Source: Irineochytrium annulatum
Taxonomy: Eukaryota; Chytridiomycota; Chytridiomycetes; Chytridiales; Chytridiaceae
Direction: 5' to 3'
DNA: 17,278 nucleotides
Assembly (NCBI GenBank): GCA_027600665.1
Contig: JADGJL010000558.1
Span: 1-17,278 of the forward strand
Part shown: positions 7,430 to 16,208 of the stretch, piece by piece
How positions within the stretch are numbered: the first letter of the stretch is position 1
Layout of the letters: every line of letters begins with the position of its first letter
The notes under the pieces: model-generated
What the model was told of the DNA's origin: nothing
Database searches by the model: none
What the model saw: the letters and a program-made list of their open reading frames with translations, nothing else
Program-made: the position numbers and the translations under genes

Positions 7430-9297
7430 ATGGACGAACGCGAGTCTCTTCTGCCCAACGATGGCCCCGCGGCCACGGCGTCGACGCCGTCCAGATCTCC
7501 ATCGTCGGCATGCATTCGTAGCCTCCGCTTCTTCGCGGCGCTCCTGGCGTTCACAACGTTCGTGGCGGTGGCGTCCTTTTTGCTTTCGTCGCCAGGCTGG
7601 CTGAGTGGAGGAGTACCCGTGAGCCTGGCCAAGGAGGCAAACGTTAGCCTGGTCATGCGACACCTCAAGAATCTTGAGGCCATTGCAAGGAGCAAACCGG
7701 AGTATGGCGGGTCGCGGTCAACCACGCGAGGTCATAACGCCTCTGTTGAGTATGTCGTCGGTAAGTTGGCTCGTTACTGAAACGCTTGAAGATAATTTTG
7801 GGTGTTCTGATTGCTGAGTAAATGCTTCGTAGACTTCCTTAAGAACCACACCAACTACCGCGTCTGGACGCAGCCGGTTACTGTCCTTGAGCAAACCGAC
7901 TTCTCCCCTCCTACTCTCATCGCCCACTCTACTCCGCCGTCCCTAGACGTCAACGTCACCGACCCCCTAACCGCTCCGACGAGAACCTATGTCGCCGGCC
8001 AGGAGGTTGCAACCTTCCGCGGCTCTGGCAAGGGGATACTCGACACCTCCCTCGCCTTCCACGTGGCCGGCTGTGACCCGCTCTTGGATCTCGCCATCTT
8101 CACCACTCGCCGCATGGCGGTCGCCGTCGTTGGCGGCTTCAACGCCGTGCCTGGACGCGGCATCGATCCCCGATGCCCGACCGTTTGCTCCCGAGCCGCC
8201 GCGGCCGTTCGCGCCGGCGCTAAAGGGCTCATCATCTACCCGTCCCTCACGTCCACGGGATACCCGCGCCCTTTGAACCCCGTGACGCGGTGGCGGTGCA
8301 CGGAAGAGGACACGGGCGTCATCAATGCCGTCCCCGCTGTCGTGATGTCGCAGTCCGCAGGGCAGGACATTCTCCAGCGCACTATTTCACCCGAGGGCCT
8401 CCGCGTCACGATCGCGACCAACACTACCTTCGGGCACGTTGTGACGCGAAACGTGCTGGCCGAGACCGACACTGGCGACGAGAACAAGGTCGTGTTCATG
8501 ACCGCCCACTTGGACACCGTCCCAGCGGGTCCTGGCGTGAACGACGACGGCAGCGGGTCAATGGCAACTCTTGAGCTGGCGCACGCGTTCTACCGGTCGG
8601 GCTTAGTCAACAGCTCGAAGGCCAGGGTCAGGTTCGGATGGTGGAGCGCGGAGGAGACCGGCTTGGAGGGTATATTACTTTTTATATCTAAAAATACCAG
8701 TTGTTTACCCACGCTTGTAGGCTCGAGATACTACGTCCAAGACCTGTACGACCGCGATCCGGACGAGCTGTACAAGGTGAAGATGAACATTGATACGGAC
8801 ATGATCGGGTCGCCGAACTATGTCCGCGGGGTGTGGGATGGGCACGGATTGGAGGACAACAGGACGCGTGGGCCTGCTGGTGTGATCCAGGACGTCATTG
8901 AGGGGTGGTTTGAGAAGCAGGGCCTACCCACCGTCCCGTTCCCCTTCAATGGCAGGAGCGATTTCGTTGCGTTCTTGGACAAGGGGATACCCGCGGGCGG
9001 CGTCATCACTGGGGAGGATGAGATCAAGACGTTGGAGGAGGCTGAGTTGTTTGGCGGCATTGCCGGGATGGTGTTAGATCGTGAGTATTCTTCTGTTGTG
9101 CTCGTTTACTTGATGAGGTATGACCTTACGCTGTTGAAACAGCATGCTATCATCAGCTTTGCGATACGACGGAGTCTCTGCGCGGGCCCGGAGCCGTTGT
9201 CCTCAAGCAGAATTTGGCCGCGCTCGGTCATACCATGGAGCGCTTTGTGATGGAGGACGACTTGGAAGGTTTACTGGCCGGCCGCGTTCCTATCTGA
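7430..9297 (+). CDS. Membrane-anchored M28 aminopeptidase with PA domain
   Basis: Four exons, join(7430..7760, 7833..8669, 8721..9080, 9143..9297), give 560 residues. M28 peptidases remove N-terminal residues using two zinc ions. The expected ligands are all present: His336 (HLDTV), Asp348 (VNDDGSG), Glu384 as general base and Glu385 as ligand (SAEETGLEG), Asp416 (DTDMIGSPN) and His513 (PCYHQLCD). A protease-associated domain is inserted at about 160-300 (cysteines at AGCDP and RCPTVCS). Unlike the secreted fungal leucine aminopeptidases and Ape3 it has no plain signal peptide. Instead a cytosolic tail with an acidic dileucine signal (E3-R-E-S-L7-L8) precedes one membrane helix at 34-52, which suggests AP-3 delivery to the vacuole as a type II protein. 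Several NxS/T sites (NHT, NVT, NTT) follow. Introns are 72, 51 and 62 nt. The start is the first in-frame ATG. Confidence 0.9.
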
Positions 9298-9406
9298 TAG
9301 CAATATATACGTAAGGACCCGAGTGCCCTTTTTTATTCCATGTAATTTCTGCAACTCGTATATTAAAGGTAGGGTTATATAGTAAAATTATCCAGAACAT
9401 TGATTG

Positions 9407-9413
9407 TGACTCG
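9407..9413 (+). promoter_or_regulatory. Possible Gcn4/CPC1-like site upstream of LYS9
   Basis: TGACTCG differs in the last base from the TGACTCA site bound by Gcn4/Cpc1-type activators of amino-acid synthesis genes. It lies 79 bp before the LYS9 ATG, a sensible position for general amino-acid control. A seven-base near match can easily arise by chance. Confidence 0.25.
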
Positions 9414-9485
9414 GCTGAACTTAGAAGTCTTCAATTAGATCTTGTCAAATTCCACATCTCTCCATCTCATTTGCAAGCATTCATC

Positions 9486-11033
9486 ATGCCCGCCATCTTG
9501 CTCCTCGGCTCTGGCTACGTGGCCGGCCCCTGCCTGAACTACCTCCTCCGCCGCAATGACAACCGCGTCACGGTCGCCGCTCGTCGCGTGAACCTCGTCC
9601 AAGACCTCGTGGCCGGGAGGAAGAACGCGACCGCCGTCGCCCTGGATGTGAACAACGAACAGGCGCTTGAGGAGGCCATCGGCGCGCACGACATCGTCAT
9701 CAGGTTGGTCATCACTTTCTTTAGGCGCCCGGCCGTGAAAGACCACCGCGGATGCGACGTCCCGTATCTAACGCGGAATCAAGCTTGATCCCCTACACGT
9801 TCCACGCGAAGGTGATCAAGGCGGCCGTCAAGCGCTCGAAGCACGTTGTCACGACCTCGTATGTCTCGCCCGCCATGATGGAGTTCGACGCCGCCGCCAA
9901 GCAGGCCGGCATCACGGTAATGAACGAGATTGGCGTCGATCCCGGCATCGACCACCTTTACGCCGTCAGGACCATCAACGAGGTCCACCGCGAGGGCGGC
10001 AAGATTACGGCCTTCACGTCCTACTGCGGCGGCCTGCCCGCGCCAGAGTGCTCGAACAACCCGCTCGGCTATAAGTTCTCGTGGAGCTCCAGGGGCGTGT
10101 TGCTGGCGCTGAGGAACAACGCCAAGTACCTGGACGGCGGGGCCGTTGTGGACGTGGCCGGGCCCGACCTTATGTCGATTGCGAAGGAAATTCCAATCTA
10201 CCCTGCGTTCGCGTTCGAGGGTTACCCGAACAGGGACTCGACGCCTTACACGGAGCGGTACAAGATCCCGGAGGCTAAGAAGATCATCAGGGGTACGCTG
10301 AGGTACAAGGGGTTCCCGGCGTTCATCCAGGCGCTGGTGAAGCTGGGCCTGCTGGACGACTCCGAGGTAGACTGGCTGAAGACGGGTGCGGCGCCCATCA
10401 CGTGGAGGGCCGTCATCCAGAAGAAGCTGGGACTTTCAGCCACCGCTGATTTGGAGAGCGCGATTCTTGCGAAGACCGGCTTGAAGGCGGCGGAGGGCGA
10501 GCGTATCATCTTCGGGATGAAGTGGTAAGGCTTTGATCTCCCTTGAACGGATTGATGGTCTCCGGATCCTGATGGCTTTTTTTTGTAAAGGTTGGGCCTC
10601 CTTTCCGACACCCCGGTCCAGCTCCGCGGCACGCTCCTCGACGTCCTCTGCGCGACCTTTGAGGAGAAGATGCAGTACAAAGACGGCGAACGGGATATGG
10701 TCATGCTCCAGCACCGCTTCGACGTCGAACTGAAGGACGGGAAAAAGCAGGTCCGGACCTCGACGGGTCTGTGGTTTGGCGTCCCCGGCGGGGATTCGGC
10801 TATGGCCACGACCGTCGGCGTGCCGTGCGGTATTGCCACGCAGATGGTTTTGGATGGTAGGTTTTGCTTGTTTGGTCGTAAGAATGCGGGCTGATGCCTA
10901 AAAATTCGTTTGCAATGTAGGTGTCATCAAGCGGCGCGGTGTGATCGCCCCGCTGGACGACGAGCTCGTCAACCCGTTGATCGAGGCGTTGGAGAAGGAG
11001 GGTATTAAGATGGTTGATGAAATAATTGCTTGA
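9486..11033 (+). CDS. LYS9: Saccharopine reductase (saccharopine dehydrogenase, L-glutamate-forming)
   Basis: Four exons, join(9486..9703, 9784..10524, 10591..10856, 10921..11033), give 445 residues, the usual size of fungal Lys9. The enzyme condenses aminoadipate semialdehyde with glutamate and reduces the product to saccharopine with NADPH, the penultimate step of the fungal alpha-aminoadipate lysine pathway. The N-terminal Rossmann motif GSGYVAGP is at residues 8-15. Then come SLIPYTFHA (73-81), VVTTSYVSPAMM (94-105), MNEIGVDPGIDH (119-130), GGLPAPE, PLGYKFSWSSRG, NRDSTPY, RGTLRYKGFP and the late GERDMVMLQHRF and SAMATTVGVPCG. Introns are 80, 66 and 64 nt; the first donor is the less common GTTGGT with a CTAAC branch. 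The ATG at 9486 begins the conserved domain at once. It is tandem to the peptidase (188-bp gap) and to APC5 (127-bp gap). No truncation is visible. Confidence 0.97.
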
Positions 11034-11160
11034 TTTTGCACCTCAGTCTGTTTAATTTGGTTGCTCAGTTTTTACATAAAGGGATTATGAATATCCTAAT
11101 ACATTCTTAAGCACTTACAAATTTATCGTCAAGCGATCTCGTCTTTTTCTGTTGTCAGTT

Positions 11161-14133
11161 ATGAACTTTTTGACATCAAAGCGGATCCTCATCCTCAACG
11201 TGCTGCGGCTGCTCGGGACCCAGGGCGCGTCTTGGGACCACGGCACCGTTGAGCAATGCCAGCTGGCCCTCCTCAAGGTGGCCAAGAGCTCCGGCGTCGA
11301 CCGGGACGCGATACGGGGCTTTCTGGCTGACCTGGCCGCGATTGACGCGCACCAGCCCGCGATGGAGGTCAGCGAAGTGTCGATGAAAGACTTGGCCTTA
11401 CGCTCGGTGAGGCCGTTGGTTTGACAAGACGGCTTCTGACCATGACGCTCCACGTTCAGTTTAGAGCCACCACCAGGGTTGAGGACCTATTCGCGTTAAT
11501 CAATGATATCCGGGATCTAATGGACGACGACGATGATGAGGTATGCACCTCACGGCCGCTCCTCGCGTTTAACGTTAACGTGATTGTTTAAGCTGACTGA
11601 CGAACAACCCGTTTATGTGAGTTTGTTCCTATTAACGTTCGCTCAGTTTGCTGATGTTGTCACGACACATTGCTAGATCCGAACGAGCGAGCTCGGCGTT
11701 TTCATTCGGAGGGCCTTGCTGGACTTCGGCGAGGCCTCGTTCGATGACCTAGAGACGCTTGTAGCGACTTTGGCGGTTTGTATGCCCCCAACGCGATACT
11801 GTTGCTGGTGTTGCTAATCCGATGTCAGGCGGAGCGCGATACGATTGAGTCTACTGATGCCACGCAACGTAGGTGCAAATGAACTCCCCCAGGTCTACCC
11901 GCTGATGAATGCAGAGATAACGACGTTTGACGCCGAGGCCTTTGCGGATTCCGTAATTTTAGAACGTCAGCTCCCTCTTCCTGACAAGGGACGGCGGCTA
12001 ATAATCTGACAGGACGGCATCTAGGCATGGCTCCGCAAAAGCTACACAAATATGTTTTGGAGGTCCAAACTCAGCTGCCGAATGAAATTAAGGTGCACTA
12101 CGTCAGGTGAGTAGTTGCATTTTGTTCTGAATGTCTTCATGCTTTCTTTTGACGCGGGTATGGCTAGTTACATCAACTTCATGCGCGTTGGCGATTACCG
12201 GCGATCACTGGACTCCTTTCATTTGTTCTTTGACTTCTTCTTGAGGGACAGCGAGAGGTAACTCAGTGGCCACTATTCCCGCGTCGCTGACGTGGTTGAT
12301 TGAAGGGAGCGTTTCCAGTACGCTAGCTTAGAGCTAGCAATCCTACACTCGCATTTTGGTCATCGGAAGGCGACGATGGCGGTACGTGATTGCGTCCGGC
12401 GTTCATAGGGTTAACATGTTTTCATTGCGAAGGCCTTGAAGGAATCGATAGAGATGTCGCGCACTTACAAAGATAAAGAGTGCCTTAGCTTTGCGCTAGC
12501 GTTAGTGTATATTCAGTTACTGTTATCGTTTGGACCGCTTTCGCTCCATATGATGACTAAAGACGGCTCAGGTGCCTGCAACAACTCGAGTTAGAGACGG
12601 GGCCGGAGCCTGGCCGCATCCTCGACCTCCATCCAGCTGTCGACCGCTCGTCACTGGGCCAACAGGCTAGCTACCTCGAATGCGTCCGCGACATTAACGA
12701 AGCCAAGCACGCGATTGAAAACGTTGGTTTGGTGTCGTCTGAGACCGGGTTGACGATTTCTTTAACACAAACAGGGCCATCCTCCCGCCGAGATCTTCCG
12801 CGTTCTCGAGCGCGCATCTTCACTCAAGACGCAGAAGTCCGTCGACGTTGGGAGGCTTATCGACGAGGTCTATGCGCTTGCCTGGCAGCGGTATGGGCAT
12901 GATCTTTCGGCCGAGGCATGCCTGGAGCTGGGCGGCGAGTCGGAAGTTGCGGACGCGCCTGGCTGCAGGATGTTGGCGATTAAGGCGATGATGGTGGGTA
13001 TTTGCTGTCTTGAATTTGCAGTGCGAAGTGGCTGACGGGCGGCATATATGAGCGCAGGCGGCCACGTCGGGGAATTATAAGAAGGTTGGGGAGATTTTAA
13101 CGGTTGCCAGCACGCGCTTTCCAGCCTTCGATTCCGAGGCGGCGAAGCCTTGGATGAAGGCTGCCGGTTTGATCGCTTTAACGAGGGCGATAAATCGGTA
13201 GGGAGGGTCTATTTGCGTAACAAGTAACGTTCCTAGTGGGCAGTACTTCGCGGCCGACATTTTGATGTCCCAACTCTCCCCAATCGTCCAGGACGACCCC
13301 GACCTGTGCGAGCAGATGATCGTACACGCGGCGGTGCTGGACATACGGCGCGGCCGGTCTGACCAAGCGTACCACAAGGTCTGGGTCTCGGAGGAGGAGA
13401 TGGCCAAGTTAGACAAGCGAACGCATGCGACGAAAATCGAGCGCATGCTCCTGACGGCCCGGATACAGATCGACAACGGCCACCCAACAGCAGCACTCCG
13501 GCCGACGCTGACGGCCCAAACGCTTTCCGAACGCTTCCACCACAAGCCGCACCTCCACCGCTCCCGCCTCCTCCTCGTCCGCATCTTTTTATCACTCCGC
13601 AAGACGGCCGACGCGTTCCGACTCGCGCGGAACGTGCTGCCGGCCGTCGCGAGCGGCAACGACGCGATACTAAGAGCGGAGGCGGAGCTGCGGTTTGCGG
13701 AGGCGGGGTTGGCGTTGGTAGTCGAGGCCGAAGAGGAAGTGAGGCAAGATGGGGAAGGCGGCGGGAAAATGAAGACGGGGGATGGAGTTGGATCCGGGGA
13801 ATCGAATAAGTACGGGGTGACGAGGGCATTGATCTTTTCACATTTGGGGAAGGCAATAGATGGTGAGCATGCTGTTTTCTTCGTTCTCTACATTTGCCGA
13901 AGGGCGTTGCTGATGGGACATTACCAGCGTTCGCGTCCGTAGAAGCCGTCAGCGAGATGAAGGGCGCGTACTACCTGAAGGCGATAGCGTGCAACTGGTT
14001 CGGTCTCGAGGGCGAGCGGGAGAAGTCTGCCGAGCAGTTTTGCCGAATGGCAAAAGCGGAGGCCGAGGCTGAGGGGTGCACGAGCGAGTCGCTGACGGAC
14101 TTCGGAAGGATGATCGCTTTCTGCTCGAAGTGA
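11161..14133 (+). CDS. APC5: Anaphase-promoting complex subunit 5
   Basis: Fifteen exons give one 736-residue frame: join(11161..11406, 11460..11540, 11593..11616, 11677..11775, 11829..11868, 11915..11965, 12013..12106, 12168..12257, 12306..12381, 12433..12500, 12572..12722, 12775..12993, 13058..13197, 13237..13862, 13928..14133). Human APC5 is about 755. Apc5 is a TPR scaffold in the APC/C ubiquitin ligase that drives mitotic exit. Diagnostic blocks are SELGVFIRRALLDF (about 121-134), YINFMRVGDYRRSLDSFHLF then ERFQYASLELAILHSHFGH (about 213-261), ALKESIEMS, KECLSFALACLQQL and TRAINRGQYFAADIL (about 454-468), matching the family's TPR helices in order. Exon 3 is only 24 nt and intron 13 only 39 nt. 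A Gly/Lys/Glu-rich insertion (around 13740-13810) is probably a disordered loop. The least certain junction is intron 6 (donor GTCAGC at 11966; acceptor at 12012, or at 12024 without five residues). Identity is strong. Confidence 0.92.
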
Positions 14134-14670
14134 TTGAGATGTTTTCTTCTGGAAAGAGCGCAGGGCAAGCGCCTGCTATGTAGCAGGGTGCTAATTTGGG
14201 CTGAGCGCACGATGAGGATAGTTGTTTCATATTTAATGTCAAATATTTAAGTATAATGAGTATGCAAGCTGGATGCTAGCGTTCTCACGCTCACAAACAA
14301 AAAACAAAAAAGGGTCCTTCTTCAGGGATGAACGTTAAAACGCAGCGGATGAAAAAAAGAGGTGTACTATAAAAACTAAAAAAAAAAGGTGGAGAATATT
14401 GCGCCATAACATAACGCCTAATTATGAAAGATTTATCCGACAAGGTGTCCGACAGGCGTCTACACCGCCACGAGGGCAACAGGCGCGTCGATCCCTTCAC
14501 GTCGACATGTCAACGGGGTCCTTTCTAATCCTGTTCAGCGCGATTTACATTGAACGATCAAACGGCCACGACGACTGCACTCCCTCTTGCTCACCCTCAC
14601 CCGCAATCTCACCAGCACGCCAACAACAGTCGCAACCGCACCGAACCAGCACTTCTCCACACTCACCATC
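14134..14670. other. Intergenic, APC5 3' end and A-rich tracts
   Basis: The APC5 3' UTR is followed by several A-runs (about 14297-14390). A pyrimidine/C-rich leader (about 14575-14670) ends in CACTCACCATC just before the ATG of the small basic ORF, which looks like a normal fungal 5' leader. ORFs here are unrecognised and overlap. Confidence 0.5.
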
Positions 14671-14955
14671 ATGCCCAACTTTGACCTCCTTGTTCATGCT
14701 GCCAACGAGATCCTGAGGGGCTCCCGCCGTACTGCAAGGGACCGCCGTGAGCGCCGGCATTTTGCCGCGGAGGAGAGGAGGTCGGACCGCCAGGCCGCCG
14801 CAGAGCAGAAGCGCGCAGAGCGCGAGGAGCGCCGCCGCCGCGCCGCCCAGGTCAGCGAGGACGCCGCTTGGCGCCGCACCGTCATCATGAACAACCTCGT
14901 TCGCGCCGTCCGCCGAGCCGCCGCCGCGCTGGCCCGGTCCGCCAGCGCTAGTTAG
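14671..14955 (+). CDS. Small very basic helical protein, unknown function
   Basis: An intron-free ORF of 94 residues. The ATG sits in a good fungal context (CACC-ATC-ATG) after a C-rich leader, and the ORF has an upstream extension to 14587 that I do not favour. The protein begins MPNFDLLVHAANEILRG. A long Arg/Glu/Ala-rich stretch with a heptad-like charge pattern follows (RRERRHFAAEERRSDRQAAA, KRAEREERRRR), and it ends with an amphipathic helix (NNLVRAVRRAAAALARSAS). It is predicted to be almost wholly helical and strongly positive. Such a protein could bind nucleic acid or a membrane, but I recognise no family. The GC-rich, third-position-biased codon use agrees with the other genes here. 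Confidence 0.5.
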   Translation: MPNFDLLVHAANEILRGSRRTARDRRERRHFAAEERRSDRQAAAEQKRAEREERRRRAAQVSEDAAWRRTVIMNNLVRAVRRAAAALARSASAS

Positions 14956-15690
14956 TCACCCTACAACCAAAACCACCGTGCAGACACCTGCGAAAACGAG
15001 GGGCGATGGTTTTAAGCCCAACGGTAAGCTCATAGACGCGTTGCTTGTAAGGTACTGACTTCACCAAAACAAAAAAAAAGAAAGGCATATAGCTGGCTCA
15101 ACAAAAAAAAAATCCAAAAAAAAAAAAGGGAAACGCAAAACATCATGAAAAAACAACTTTTCATTGAGCGCGATCGAGTCCGTATCCTCTACAATGGCGG
15201 GACGACGACGGAGCGGCGACGAGCAGGCGGTTGGCAAGTCGGAAATCGTGGCGTGTGCGTGACGAGAACGGCACAATGTCAGCGGCCTTCGAATACTACT
15301 CGGCAACGGCTCCGCCCCTTGTTTCTCCCGCGGTCCCGGGATCCGGCGTCTGCCTTTCGTCTGTCTCCTGCCTCCTCAATCTCGGCGGCCTTTCGCGAGT
15401 CACCGCCAAGTATGCTCCTCACCTAACCCCAACGGGGTCCCGACCTCGGAGCGCGGCGCACGGGGCCCTTCGTCACCCGACGGTCGCAGTCATCTCTCTC
15501 CTCCGCCGCCGTTCTCGCGCCAGCGGACCTGCACGACAAGATAATCTGTCCTGCAAAGCCACCAAGGCATGCATCGTCGATACCTCGCGAGATCGTGTGG
15601 GAAGCTTTACGTCGACTGGGTGTTGGTCGCAGGGCGATGTGGCGCAACGCGCGTGTGGGACGGCGGAGGACGTCGGGCGATGGCGGCGCA
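14956..15690. other. Gene-poor stretch with A-runs and an unassigned ORF
   Basis: A-runs of 9, 10 and 12 bases lie at 15071-15079, 15103-15112 and 15116-15127. An ORF with first ATG at 15276 (MSAAFEYYSATAPPLVSPAV) continues to 15737, where it stops inside the first minisatellite copy. Its composition is Arg/Ser/Ala-rich and no domain is recognisable. It may be a leader exon of a repeat-containing gene or chance. Confidence 0.35.
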
Positions 15691-16208
15691 GGCTTACGGG
15701 ACCGAGACTCTACCGCGAAACATTGCGACGGCGATGACTCGATCGTCCCGTTAAGGGCTTACGAGATCGAGACTTTCCGGCGCAGCATTACGAGCGCGCT
15801 GGCGCGTTCGTCCTTCCAAGGGCTTACAGGACCAAGACTTTACCGCGGGGCATTACGAGGGCGGTGTCTCGATCGTCCTCCCAAGGGCTTACGGGATCAG
15901 GACTCTACCGCAGGGCATACAAGGGCGCTGGCTAGATCGTTTTTTCAAGGGCTCACGGGCGGAGGCTTAACCGCGCAGCATTACCAAGGCCCTGGCGCGT
16001 TCATCCTTCGAAGGGCTTACGGGACGGAGACTTTACCGCGGGGCATTACGAGGGCGGTGGCTCGATCGTTCTTAAAAGGGCTTACAGGACTGAGACTTCA
16101 AAGCGGGACATTATAAGAGTGTTGGCTCGATCGTCCTCTGAAGGGCTTACGGGACGAAGACTTTACCGCGGGCATTCCGAGGTCCGTGGCTCGTCCTCTT
16201 ACGCCTAC
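15691..16208 (+). repeat. 65-bp minisatellite, eight imperfect copies
   Basis: The word GGCTTAC (once GGCTCAC) recurs at 15691, 15756, 15821, 15886, 15950, 16014, 16079 and 16144, giving periods of 64 or 65 bp. Each unit goes on with a GAGACTTTACCGCGGGGCAT-like core and a GGCTCGATCGTCC-like end, with scattered substitutions. In the consensus all three forward frames are open (GLTGPRLYRG, RDRDFTAGHYEGG and RAYGTETLPRGITRAVARS types), so an ORF at 15595-16116 passes through several copies by cycling frames. The reverse strand of the consensus has TAA codons. The units abut directly, so this is not a CRISPR array. Confidence 0.9.

Noticed and set aside
13075..13856. Long minus-strand ORFs opposite APC5 exons 13 and 14
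   Set aside because: They are Arg/Ser/Pro-rich shadows of GC-rich exons. The plus strand carries the conserved APC5 blocks across the same bases.
7430..14133. The M28, LYS9 and APC5 genes as a functional cluster
   Set aside because: They share orientation, but their roles (peptide breakdown, lysine synthesis, cell cycle) are unrelated and each has its own intergenic region, as is usual in compact fungal genomes.
15691..16208. Regular repeats resembling a CRISPR array
   Set aside because: Units of 64-65 bp abut directly with no unique spacers, copies are diverged, and the genome is eukaryotic. It is a minisatellite.
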